Source of the DNA: Hysterangium stoloniferum
Taxonomy: Eukaryota; Basidiomycota; Agaricomycetes; Hysterangiales; Hysterangiaceae
DNA length: 64,000 nt
Assembly (NCBI GenBank): GCA_015178975.1
Contig: WHVD01000175.1
Span: forward strand, 1-64,000
Direction: 5' to 3'
In this document: positions 10,139 through 19,955 of the stretch, in pieces
Layout of the letters: every line of letters starts with the position of its first letter
How positions within the stretch are numbered: position 1 is the first letter of the stretch
Notes under the pieces: generated by a model
What the model saw: only the letters and a program-made list of their open reading frames with translations
Databases searched by the model: none
Told to the model about the DNA's origin: nothing
Translations under genes and position numbers: made by a program

Positions 10139-11440
10139 CTGGGAATTTCAAATTGGGAGATGTCTTGCTGTCTAAAAGTGTTCTAATGAAATCATTGATT
10201 TGTGTGCAGGGCATAATTTTCCTATGATCAAGGATTAGAAAATGGAAACAGTCCAAATGCCCATGCACTCACGGTAATAACTGGTGAAAATTCGTCACAT
10301 AGTCATCATCCAATGACTGCAAGAAAAGAAAATATTAAATCTAGATCTAAGTTACAAAAAGCACGAATACTCACTCTTAATAAAAACTCTGCAGAGGATG
10401 CGAACCAAAAACAGTTTCCAGCCACATTGGTGACGTGAGCCCTGGCCTGTAATCGGACAGAGTACCATATTATACCGCTGTGCATCTTGTAGTTTTCATC
10501 TCCAATCGGAAGATGGTCTCCAGAATTTGAAATTTCCTGATTTAATAATACCATGTTTGATTCCTGCTCATCACCGTCAAGGATGTTCTCGGCCATATCG
10601 TCTATGGAAGAGAGGAAGTCCTGGACTACATCTTTTTGATTAACATTGTCAGACCCTAGATACATCTCCTCTGTGAAGATGTCAACTCTGCTACTTTTCT
10701 TGTAACTTTGACTATGGGGATGTTCATGCAATTGGACATTCTGAGGAATAGGGTCACCAGAATTTGCCCAGAGTATACGGTCCGTAAAAAGCATCAAGAA
10801 GAGCCAAGTGGTGGAATGACCTTTGGGGAAAGAGGTGCACACTTTAAAAGAGCCAAGTCCAGCCTTACTCCTGAATTTACGATTAAATCTCAGGTCATCT
10901 TCAATTTTAACGATCACTTCTTCTGTAGAAAGAACCAAGGAGTTCCTCTTTCCCCTCACATGCAGGTTGAAATGTGGCTGTCTGTGGGCTCGAAATGCTA
11001 TAGTCTGACAGCTTTGCAACTCTATCACTAATCCCAATTCCGGAACGTATATGGCTCCCCCCTCCCAAGGTCTTTCTTCCTGACTAGGTCCAAATGGTAT
11101 GGTAAGTGAGATTAGCAATTTCACATCCATTTTATCCTCATGGCATGTCATCACACACCCAAAATTCACCACAGCTCCAGTAAATGGCCAACCAAAAAGA
11201 ACATGTCCTCCTGGTATTCTGTTGGCAGATTCCATCAGGATTTTCCATTCGTCCGGGAAATATTCTTTGACCTGATTGGCTCTCAGTTCAATTCTACTCG
11301 ACTCCTACCCATTAATTTTTACACACACCTCCTCCAGTACTGGTGCCCAAAAATTTATCCATGATCGGTTTTAATTCAGACATTATAGCCTTGCTTACAA
11401 TGCCTCTCAACTGGGGTATGGCAGTCTTTGAGCGACTGAT
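10139..11440 (-). pseudogene. TET/JBP-like 2OG-Fe(II) dioxygenase gene, 3'-truncated
   Basis: The large exon (about 11277-10375) has the hallmarks of the TET/JBP superfamily, which oxidises 5-methylcytosine or thymine in DNA. Counting from the Met at 11235, the metal ligands are H32 and D34 (TCHEDKMD) and H88 (QPHFN), and R97 (RGKRNSLVL) is the 2-oxoglutarate-binding arginine. The core phrases TIPFG, EGGAIYVPELGLVIEL and FRAHRQPHFNLH fit the family. An upstream exon (about 11330-11410) joins in frame across a GTGTGT...AG intron. Downstream, introns at 10317-10374 and 10222-10272 have canonical ends and the last exon runs straight into the Ty3 LTR at 10138. The N-terminal part was not resolved. 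The domain core is open and may be recently active; the gene end appears lost. Confidence 0.68.
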
Positions 11441-11523
11441 GCCTTATTTCCACATGTTTTTGTTTTTGTTTTCATCAGAAGCTCCCCTGGAATTCCAGCT
11501 GGAGCCCCATCTCCCTACAGATT

Positions 11524-13533
11524 CATGCAGTGTGAACAGCTGGGATAGAGATTAATAAAAGACTGAATAAAACAAATGCGAGATTACCCTGATTTTGAAC
11601 CAGGTGTGAATGTTACTGGGGCGACTTTGGTTGGTGTCCCAGATCCAGGGGAATAAAAAAGATACGAGGTGTACCATGCAACATGACATCATATGGTGCC
11701 TGTAAGCTAAGCGGGGGAGCGCCAGGCCTATATGTATGACATCACTGCAGTTTGGACCGCTGTGATAGATATTAAGACTGAATAAAACAAATGCGAGCTT
11801 ACCGAGATTGTGTAACAGGGTGAATATGAGATGGATGCAGTGACGCTTGAATGGGAAAACAGGCCCACTAGTGTTGAGGTGGGGAGTAACTACAAAAGGA
11901 AAGATTACATAAAGTCATAGAATTTGCAAGCAAAAAGGACAAAATGGGACTCACATTCAAAAATGGCCTTCATGTTAAAATACGAACATGACTCAAGCCA
12001 CTTGGTTTGGTGTCCCAGATCCAGGGGAATAAAAAAGATATTACCATGACTTCATAAGCTAAGTGGGGGAGCGCTGGGCCCATATGACATCACTGCAGGG
12101 TGAACAGCTGTGATAGAGATTAATAAAAGAATGAATAAAGTCAAAGCGAGCATACTGTGAATTTTCACCAAGAATAAAAATGAGGTGGATGCAGTCATGC
12201 ATGAATGGGAAGAAAGGCTCCCTAGTGTTGAGGTGGGGAGTAACTACAGAATGAATTAAAGTCATAGTTAGCATAGGAATTCATAAGCAAAAAGGACAAA
12301 ATGGGACTGATGTTCCAAAATGGTAAGATACGAACATCACTCAGGTTATTTGGTTTGGTAACCCAGATGCAGTGGAATAAAAAATATATGAGGTATACCC
12401 CTCACCATGATGTCATATGGTCCCTGTGAGCTAAGTGGGGGAGCGCCGGGCCCATATGACATCAGTGAACGGCTGTGATAGAGATTAATAAAACGAATGA
12501 ATAAAACGAATGGGAGCTTACCGTGATTTTGCACCAGGGATGAAAATGAGATAAATGCAGTCATGCATGAATGGGAAGACCGGCCAACTAGTGTTGAGGT
12601 GGGGAGTAACTACGGAAAGAAAGATCAAAGTCATAGTTAGCACAGGAATTCGCAAGCAAAAAGAACAAGATGGGATTCACGTTCCACAATGGCCTTCATG
12701 GTAAGATATGAATGTCACTCAGGCTACTTGGTTTGGTGTCCCACATCCAGGGGAATAAAAAAGATATGAGATGTACCACTCAACATGATGTCATATGGTC
12801 CCTGTAAGCTAAGCAGGGGAGTGCCGGGCCTATATGACGTCAGTGAACAGCTGTGATAGAGATTAATAAAACAAATGAATAAAACAAATGCAAGCTTACC
12901 ATGATTGTGCACCAGGGGTGAAAATGAGATGGATGCAGTCAAGCAAGAATGGGAAGAATGGCCTGCTAGTGTTGCAGTGGGAAGTAACTACGGAAAGAAT
13001 TAAAGTCATAGTTAGCATAGGAGTTCGTAGGCAAAAAGGGCAGAATGGGATTCCGTTCCAAACTGGCCTTCATGGTAAGAGATGAGTGTTATTGGAGTGA
13101 CTTTGGTTGGTGTCCCACATCCAGGGGAATAAAAACGATACGAGGTGTACCACTCAACATGACGTCATATGGTCCCTGTAAACTAAGCGGGGGAGCACCA
13201 GGCCCATATGACGTCACTGCAGGGTGAACGGCTGTGATAGAGATTAATAAAAGAATGAATAAAGTCAAAGCGAGCTTACCGTGATTTTCCACCAGGAATG
13301 AAAATGAGGTGGATGCAGTCATGCATGAACAGGAAGAAAGGCCCATTAGTGTTGAGGCAGGGAGTAACTACAGAAAGAATTAAAGTCATAGTTAGCATAG
13401 GAATTCGTAGGCAAAACGGACAAAATGGGACTCACACTCCAAACTGGCCTTCACAGTAAGAGATGAATGTTATTGGAGTGACTTGGTTTGGTGTCCCACA
13501 TCCAGGGGAATAAAAAAGATACGAGGTGTGGCC
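11524..13533 (+). repeat. ~375-bp satellite array, about 5.4 copies
   Basis: The landmark TTGGTTTGGTGTCCC (with variants) recurs at 11627, 12002, 12350, 12728, 13103 and 13483, giving periods of 348-380 bp. Each unit also has AGAGATTAATAAAA, a hairpin (TGATGTCATATGG ... CCCATATGACATCA) and GGGGAGTAACTAC. Short minus-strand frames through the array are not supported as genes. Single partial units occur at 15409-15475 and 58647-58765. Confidence 0.92.
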
Positions 13534-13690
13534 TTGGGATTCGATTCCTCATGTTCCGTGATCATGACTCTGCGTTTTTGAAATCTGTAATGTTCTCGGT
13601 GCATCTGATTCCAAGCATTGACAAAGGCTTCCAGCAAGTTGATGGCGTAGGTCTGTAATCTTAGGCAAGGGACGGCAAGCTTCGTCTGGG
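13534..13690 (-). pseudogene. Ty3 gag fragment joined to satellite
   Basis: The minus strand reads LLEAFVNAWNQMHREHYRFQ and RRVMITEHEESNP, matching the Ty3 gag capsid end (NNLQEALINAWNQTHRDR). The frame passes directly into the satellite, and the same gag-to-satellite junction recurs near 58765. Confidence 0.8.
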
Positions 13691-14435
13691 TCCAGCAATT
13701 GAGGGAGAATAGGACGGGAGGCAATGGCCCAGTGGTGGCATTAGACCGCCAAAAAGGTACAGTGGTCAGTACAGCGGGAATTGGAGATGGGGATAATGGG
13801 TTGAATTTACGTTCTTGTAAAAATCCTTCATGTTCTCCATCCCTTTTCTTTATTCCTGACCTCAACTCTAACCAAAAGACTATTCATGTGCTCTTTGGTC
13901 GTCCTGTAAAGAGGACAAAGCGAAGTGATGCGTTAGTCTACCTAATTAAAGCCAAGGATGAAAAAGAAGGCATCAATTGATTCTATCCACCTGCTCATAG
14001 GCATAGCCATCAAACTCAACGTCTTTCCCGTAGAATTCATCTTCTCGACAGCTTTCTCACCACAATTTTCTTTGGTCACAGATGCCCTTTTCCCACTCAT
14101 CGAGCCATTGATTGGTGTGCACCGGACTGTTGTTGTGGCCTGTTCGCCACTGGAATGAAAAGAGAGTATGGGTCCCACTTACTATGTGCAGTCAAAACCA
14201 GCTCATCAGGCTCTTGGCCAACAAGGCACAAATACTGGGTCTGATGGAGGAGACAAAAGGAAAAGGTGTAGAAGTAGATTCAAAACAGCAGGAAGGTAGA
14301 GTAGGCAGCGCAGCAGTCCAGAAAGAGACAAAGGTTTGATTTCCAGTTCTTGGACCCGGGTCGTAGTCAAACAATATTGTTGCGCCACCTTTTGTTGTAC
14401 TGTAAACAAAAAGAAGAGAAGAAGCGAAGTATTAG
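13691..14435 (+). other. relic of repeated unknown coding-like segment
   Basis: The plus-strand frame at 13958-14158 (KASIDSIHLLIGIAIKLNVF, then PVEFIFSTAFSP) resembles the frame at 14436-14744 (KTPIDLTDLLVTSEINLGVF, then HFDFISFPSTF), so the two look like diverged direct copies. No known family is recognised and no complete gene can be drawn. The rest of the stretch shows nothing clear. Confidence 0.35.
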
Positions 14436-14479
14436 TTGACCCAATCAAAGCCAAACCATGAGGACAAAACACCTATTGA

Positions 14480-14757
14480 CTTGACAGACTTACTTGTAAC
14501 CTCTGAAATCAACCTCGGTGTCTTCCACTTTGACTTCATTTCCTTCCCATCCACATTCAATGACCTGTCTCTTCTCACGCTCGTCACATTGTTGATAGGT
14601 TCCATATCAGACAATGTCATCCCACTCTCCCACTCTCTCAATCTCGCCAAACCCACACTTGGCCGTTCAAAGTCCGCGATGATGTCTATGTCCATGAACC
14701 TTGTCGGGGAATTGCAGACCCAGTATTGTTCGCTAGCTAACTGATCGAGCTTGAACG
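14480..14757 (+). repeat. inverted repeat, left arm
   Basis: This segment matches the reverse complement of 16300-16572 over about 275 bp with modest divergence; both carry GATAGGTTCCATATCAGACA in opposite orientations. Both strands are open: the plus frame reads FNDLSLLTLV and the minus frame LARLREWESGMTLSDMEPIN. I cannot tell which strand was coding. Confidence 0.85.
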
Positions 14758-15049
14758 TGGAAGAAATACAACAGGGTGGATTGGTTGTAACAGGGTACGT
14801 GGTGGCGGCATGAACAATGCCTGGAATGTCAATGAGACTAATTGCTTTGGCGTTTCAGGGCAGGGTGCAGGATCCTGCTGCAGAGGCTTATGATCCCGTT
14901 GAGTGGAAGTGGCGAGTGAGAGAGCTTCTGGGTGTCAACATTCATGGGCAGTTGCGGCAACAGTGATCTTTGTACCTTTCTGCTTCCTTTCTCTCATTCT
15001 CTGGGCCTTTGGGGGATGTGTGGTGCCATGGCAGTGAAACCTTTCCTGA

Positions 15050-15295
15050 CGCTGGTCCTGTGGACATGCTATCCCTTCGACGAATGCAGTCGAAAAAGAC
15101 AGTTGACCTTTATTGGCATTCGGCTTGTTGAGATTCGGGTGGGAGTCGTCAAAGGGATGTTAGAGGCGGGTCAAAGGTTACTCAGGCACAAGGAGTTTCC
15201 ACTTTGGGAGCTGTTCATCATTCCCTCGAAACTTCCCTTTCCAGCTCAGCCATGCTAAGGTGACACGGTTGTGGTTGGTGAAGGGAAGTTTGACG
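15050..15295 (-). pseudogene. Ty3 gag fragment
   Basis: This block is nearly identical to 58955-59195, including CAGCTCAGCCATGCTAAGGT and TTCCACTTTGGGAGCTGTTC. On the minus strand it encodes the gag segment around FSTAFVEGIA. It is an isolated scrap between the two inverted-repeat arms. Confidence 0.75.
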
Positions 15296-15408
15296 ATGCC
15301 CCAGTCACTTAGAGGACACTAAAAGGGTGTCTGTGATTACGGGTAAAAGCATCTGAGTTCCAACTATGCGCGCTAATGTACAGTATGTGCACCCATAAAG
15401 GGAGCTGT

Positions 15409-15475
15409 CACCATGATGTCATATGGTCCCTGTAAGCTACGCGGGTGAGTGCTGGGCCCATATGACATCACTGCA
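15409..15475. repeat. isolated satellite hairpin
   Basis: CATGATGTCATATGGTCCC and GGGCCCATATGACATCAC form an inverted pair around about 25 bp, as in every unit of the 11524-13533 satellite. Only this piece of the satellite unit is present. Confidence 0.8.
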
Positions 15476-15866
15476 TTGTGTGAGAGCCGCAGGAGAAAAT
15501 GGAAACAATTTGCCGTGGGTTAAAGATAATACTCTAATATATTATCCCCTATGGCTGACAATGCCTGTTCCATTTCTGTACATCTCTGAAGCAGTTTTAT
15601 TAGTTATTAGAGTGTATTTCCAACTAATGAAATATTAGTAATGTATGGAAAGTATTGTTCCTAATATACTTTTTTGGATGACTGATGTGATTCTAATCAT
15701 ACAATTATGAAAATAAAAAACTGAGTCTAAATAAGTATTTTGTCATGTCATCCTGAATGCTAATGAAAATGACTTTGGAAAGCGATCAACAGGAAAGCAA
15801 GATAACAAAGAGCACAGCAGAAAATGTAGACCAAGTGAACGCTACCACAGCAATTAGCCCGGCTCT
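15476..15866. other. AT-rich spacer, no gene seen
   Basis: The stretch is AT-rich with short frames only. No conserved motif, tandem repeat or terminal repeat was recognised. Confidence 0.5.
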
Positions 15867-16172
15867 CTAGCGATGATACAAAATAACATGACCTCCAACC
15901 CTCAACGAGGATTCAATGAATTCCGGGAAAGTTTCAGCAAAAGACGGGAGTGTTACTTTTCGAGGCTCGTCGACAGCCTGAGGTCTTGTCAGAGGGCTGG
16001 TGAAGGGTAAGCTCCATTGGAGTGGCTGGGAGCCCAATGCTGTGCCAAGGTCATGGTGGAAAGTGTCACCAAAATAAGGATGGCAGGCGAGTGGGTCCAT
16101 ACTTGAGGTCGTGGAGTGAGACGACAAGGCGGTAGGGTTGGTTTGGGGGGGATGAGATAAGGAGGAGGACAT
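15867..16172 (-). CDS. hypothetical Ser/Pro-rich ORF
   Basis: From an ATG at 16172 the minus strand is open for about 101 codons: MSSSLSHPPQTNPTALSSHS, then LACHPYFGDTFHHDLGTAL and LPSFAETFPEFIESSLRVGG. The low-complexity start followed by a more ordered segment resembles the N terminus of a fungal regulator, but no domain is visible. The last residues before the stop may be read-through of an intron donor. The frame also extends upstream of the chosen Met through a hydrophobic run. Function unknown. Confidence 0.3.
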   Translation of the reverse strand: MSSSLSHPPQTNPTALSSHSTTSSMDPLACHPYFGDTFHHDLGTALGSQPLQWSLPFTSPLTRPQAVDEPRKVTLPSFAETFPEFIESSLRVGGHVILYHR

Positions 16173-16299
16173 GGTTGACGCTTCATTTAGGGAATTATTG
16201 AATGACAAAAAGAAAAAGACTTTCTTGAACAGTAAAATACACACCTTGGGGATGCGAATGCATCCTTAATGGGCTGAGAATTATTTCTTCCACATTCAA

Positions 16300-16577
16300 G
16301 CTCGATCAGTTAGCTCGCAAACAATACCGGGTCTGCAATTCCCCGACAAGGTTCGTGGACATAGACATTGTCGCAGACTTTGAACGGAGAAGTGTGGGTT
16401 TGGCGAGATTGAGAGAGTGGGAGAGTGGGACGACGTTGTCTGATATGGAACCTATCAACAATGCGACGAGCGTGAGAAGAGACAGGTCATTGAATGTGGA
16501 TGTGAAGGAAATGAAGTCAACGTGGAAGACACTGAGGTTGATTTCAGAGGTTACAAGTAAGTCCATCAAGTTAATTA
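16300..16577 (-). repeat. inverted repeat, right arm
   Basis: This is the partner of 14480-14757, about 1.5 kb away in the opposite orientation. The frame in the coding-like direction is retained (SEINLSVFHVDFISF), so divergence has been mostly by substitution. Confidence 0.85.
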
Positions 16578-16822
16578 GTTAAAAATTATAAATGCTATTA
16601 TTTATGCGAAGTTAAAAGGAATAAGGCCTATTTTTCACAATAAACATAGTAAAAATACAATAAAAATTCGAGAAAATATTAAGTAATTCAAAGAAAATTA
16701 AGAGAACATTATGAGATAATGTTGATACCTCACAACCTGGCAATGTCCATGACATCCGGATTGGTTCCATGCTGACTAATGACATGACTAAGCTGATGGT
16801 ACCTTTTACCTGCCTTCTAAGG

Positions 16823-16847
16823 GAATTCAGGCACTCCGTGCCCTCAC
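16823..16847. repeat. dispersed 25-bp motif with GGCAC/GTGCC palindrome
   Basis: GAATTCAGGCACTCCGTGCC followed by CTCAC occurs here and identically at 20054-20078, with a variant (TTTGGGCACTCTGTGCCCTC) near 20020-20045. GGCACTCCGTGCC is a short palindrome. A word related to GTGCTGACTAAT lies nearby in both places. Confidence 0.7.
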
Positions 16848-16984
16848 ACAGCACCCAAAAATGCCCACAGACCCAACATGCTCCTTTCACTTATTGGACA
16901 AGCCTGGGAACCCTTGCTACGCTGCAGACTCCAGCGTGTTGGGGGGCTTTGCCCCCCAAACCCCTCCACGTCCACAACTCTTAA

Positions 16985-17012
16985 GTATTTCTGAGACTCA
17001 TTGTCAGAGACC
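16985..17012 (+). repeat. leader repeat before minisatellite, copy 1
   Basis: GTATTTCTGAGACTCATTGT followed by CAGAGA recurs at about 18128-18153, in both cases just outside a minisatellite array. A weaker version (ACCTGAGGCTCATTG) lies near 17475. Confidence 0.75.
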
Positions 17013-17030
17013 AAGAAAATTGCTTTCAAA

Positions 17031-17411
17031 CGTAAAGTCTCGTAGAACGTAAAGTCTCGTAGAACGTAAAGTCTCGTAGAACGTAAAGTCTCGTAGAACG
17101 TAAAGTCTCGTAGAACGTAAAGTCTCGTAGAACGTAAAGTCTCGTAGAACGTAAAGTCTCGTAGAACGTAAAGTCTCGTAGAACGTAAAGTCTCGTAGAA
17201 CGTAAAGTCTCGTAGAACGTAAAGTCTCGTAGAACGTAAAGTCTCGTAGAACGTAAAGTCTCGTAGAACGTAAAGTCTCGTAGAACGTAAAGTCTCGTAG
17301 AACGTAAAGTCTCGTAGAACGTAAAGTCTCGTAGAACGTAAAGTCTCGTAGAACGTAAAGTCTCGTAGAACGTAAAGTCTCGTAGAACGTAAAGTCTCGT
17401 AGAACGTAAAG
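17031..17411. repeat. 17-bp minisatellite, ~22 copies
   Basis: The unit CGTAAAGTCTCGTAGAA is repeated without visible variation. Because 17 is not a multiple of 3 and the unit lacks stops on the minus strand, long frames with a 17-residue period arise; they are artefacts. Confidence 0.97.
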
Positions 17412-17559
17412 CAGCAGTTACAATGGAAGCAATGGGTACAAAGGGAAACCCCCACATCAACAAATTTTAACTTACCTGAGGCTCATTGTTGTTTGAGAGA
17501 GGAAATTGTTTAAAAGTAGAAAGTCTTCAAAGAATGGAAAGCCTTCAAAGAATGGAAAG

Positions 17560-17690
17560 CCTTGTTAGAACAGAAATTGTGTTAGAACAAAAATTGTGTT
17601 AGAACAGAAATTGTGTTAGAACAAAAATTGTGTTAGAACAGAAATTGTGTTAGAACAGAAATTGTGTTAGAACAGACATTGTGTTGGAAT
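17560..17690. repeat. 17-bp minisatellite, second family
   Basis: The unit AAATTGTGTTAGAACAG (with an A/G variant at the end) is repeated about seven times. A related AAATTGTGTTAGAA follows the second leader copy near 18160. Confidence 0.9.
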
Positions 17691-17782
17691 GGAACCCATT
17701 TTAAAGAATGGAAATTGTCTCAGAAAGGAAACCATTTAAACAGAGGAAACTATTTAAACAAAGGAAACCATTTAAAGAATTG

Positions 17783-18113
17783 AAACAATGGTCCCAAAGG
17801 GAAACAATGGTCCCAAAGGGAAACAATGGTCCCAAAGGGAAACAATGGTCCCAAAGGGAAACAATGGTCCCAAAGGGAAACAATGGTCCCAAAGGGAAAC
17901 AATGGTCCCAAAGGGAAACAATGGTCCCAAAGGGAAACAATGGTCCCAAAGGGAAACAATGGTCCCAAAGGGAAACAATGGTCCCAAAGGGAAACAATGG
18001 TCACAAAGGGAAACAATGGTCCCAAAGGGAAACAATGGTCCCAAAGGGAAACAATGGTCCCAAAGGGAAACAATGGTCCCAAAGGGAAACAATGGTCACA
18101 AAGGGAAACAACA
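17783..18113. repeat. 19-bp minisatellite, ~17 copies
   Basis: The unit CAATGGTCCCAAAGGGAAA is repeated in tandem with rare TCACAAA variants near 18000 and 18096. Both strands are stop-free, so the long frames across it are not genes. Confidence 0.97.
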
Positions 18114-18126
18114 GCGACAACTCTTT

Positions 18127-18155
18127 CTGTATTTCTGAGACTCATTGTCAGAGAA
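18127..18155 (+). repeat. leader repeat, copy 2
   Basis: This is the second copy of the TTTCTGAGACTCATTGTCAG segment seen at 16985-17012; it lies between the two 19-bp arrays. Confidence 0.75.
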
Positions 18156-18283
18156 CACACAAATTGTGTTAGAAAGAAAAGCATTTAACAGAAAGTCTTT
18201 AAAGGACAGAAAGTTTTAAAGGAAGGAAAACTGTTCAGAGCACAGAAACAGTTACAAAGGTAACAAAGATAACAACCATTACA

Positions 18284-19050
18284 AATGGAAACAACGGTGA
18301 CAAATGGAAACAACGGTGACAAATGGAAACAACGGTGACAAATGGAAACAACGGTGACAAATGGAAACAACGGTGACAAATGGAAACAACGGTGACAAAT
18401 GGAAACAACGGTGACAAATGGAAACAACGGTGACAAATGGAAACAACGGTGACAAATGGAAACAACGGTGACAAATGGAAACAACGGTGACAAATGGAAA
18501 CAACGGTGACAAATGGAAACAACGGTGACAAATGGAAACAACGGTGACAAATGGAAACAACGGTGACAAATGGAAACAACGGTGACAAATGGAAACAACG
18601 GTGACAAATGGAAACAACGGTGACAAATGGAAACAACGGTGACAAATGGAAACAACGGTGACAAATGGAAACAACGGTGACAAATGGAAACAACGGTGAC
18701 AAATGGAAACAACGGTGACAAATGGAAACAACGGTGACAAATGGAAACAACGGTGACAAATGGAAACAACGGTGACAAATGGAAACAACGGTGACAAATG
18801 GAAACAACGGTGACAAATGGAAACAACGGTGACAAATGGAAACAACGGTGACAAATGGAAACAACGGTGACAAATGGAAACAACGGTGACAAATGGAAAC
18901 AACGGTGACAAATGGAAACAACGGTGACAAATGGAAACAACGGTGACAAATGGAAACAACGGTGACAAATGGAAACAACGGTGACAAATGGAAACAACGG
19001 TGACAAATGGAAACAACGGTGACAAATGGAAACAACGGTGACAAATGGAC
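18284..19050. repeat. 19-bp minisatellite, ~40 copies
   Basis: The unit ACAAATGGAAACAACGGTG is repeated almost perfectly for about 770 bp. The three overlapping minus-strand frames of 270-290 codons are repeats of one 19-residue word and are not supported as genes. A decayed edge (ACAAAAGGTGCAACAGTT) follows to about 19110. Confidence 0.97.
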
Positions 19051-19144
19051 ATGACAGCTACAAAAGGTGCAACAGTTACAAAAGGTGCAATAGTTTCAAA
19101 GGCAGCAATGGTTTCAATCAAACATTGAGTTGATCTTACTGTCA

Positions 19145-19535
19145 TGTATTGTAGTTTATTTTAATTTATGTAATTTATTTTAGTTTATTACATTTTAATT
19201 TAATTTATTGTACTTCATTTGGATTTAGTGTTATTTATTGTATTTTATTTTATTTTATTTTATTTTATTTTGTTGTGTTTTATTTTGTTTTATTTTGATT
19301 TATTGTATTTGATTTTGATTTATTTTATTTTATCCTGGTTTATTGTATTCTATTTTGATTTATTACATTTTGCTTTAGTTTACTCTATTTTATTCAATTT
19401 TTAACCATTTTACTTTTATTTTTTGTATTTATTTCAATTTATCCTATTTTATTTTATTTTTCAATATTTTATTTGTATTTTATCTTGATTTATCCTATGT
19501 TATTTTGATTTATTGTATTTTATTTTAATTAACCC
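19145..19535. repeat. TTTTA-type simple repeat
   Basis: The plus strand is almost entirely T and A with TTTTA/TTTAT words repeated every 5 bp or so, interrupted by TTGATT and similar. No coding signal is seen. Confidence 0.9.
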
Positions 19536-19589
19536 GGAAAACCATGTAGACCTCCTCCGGGGATTTACCATCCTTCTCTGGGGAAATGG

Positions 19590-19690
19590 CTTCAGAGGGG
19601 TGTGGGAAATAGTTCTGCGAAATGTGTGGAAAATGCCCCTGTGAGGGGTGTGGGAAATAGTTCAGCAAAAAGTATGGAAAATCCCTCATG
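19590..19690. repeat. ~48-bp tandem duplication
   Basis: GAGGGGTGTGGGAAATAGTT occurs at about 19594 and 19642 with similar following sequence. It leads into the next minisatellite. Confidence 0.8.
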
Positions 19691-19715
19691 TAATAATACT
19701 TCCATGCATGTGACA

Positions 19716-19955
19716 AAATACTCCCGCACCTGTAACAATACTCCCGCAGCATCGGAAAATACCTCCCACATCTGTAACAATATTCTGGCACGTCATGAAA
19801 TACCTCCGCGCAAGTGACAAAATACTCCTGCACATCACAAAATACTTCCACACCTGTCACAAAATACTCCCACGGCATTACAAATACTCCCACACAGTCA
19901 CAGAATACTCCTGCAGCACCCAAAATGCTTCTGCAAATGCAGAAATACTCCCATG
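19716..19955. repeat. degenerate ~22-bp minisatellite
   Basis: About eleven diverged units of the type AAAATACTCCCGCACCTGTCAC are present. The minus-strand frame of 132 codons through it shows a matching periodic pattern and is not supported as a gene. Confidence 0.85.

Noticed and set aside
12059..13346. Minus-strand frames of 70-85 codons, similar to each other
   Set aside because: They repeat with the 375-bp satellite period and show no conservation beyond that of the DNA repeat.
17708..18188. Plus- and minus-strand frames of 100-150 codons
   Set aside because: Same cause: a stop-free 19-bp minisatellite; no domain and no codon-level conservation.
17031..19050. CRISPR array
   Set aside because: The units are contiguous with no unique spacers between repeats, and the genome is eukaryotic.
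18185..19145. Three overlapping minus-strand frames of about 270-290 codons
   Set aside because: They are translations of a perfect 19-bp tandem repeat that happens to lack stops; every frame gives the same 19-residue word.
19219..19404. Small hydrophobic plus-strand protein
   Set aside because: It is the translation of a TTTTA-type simple repeat.
19145..19535. Telomere-like or centromere-like tract
   Set aside because: The repeat is T/A simple sequence, with no TTAGGG-type units; nothing ties it to a chromosome end.
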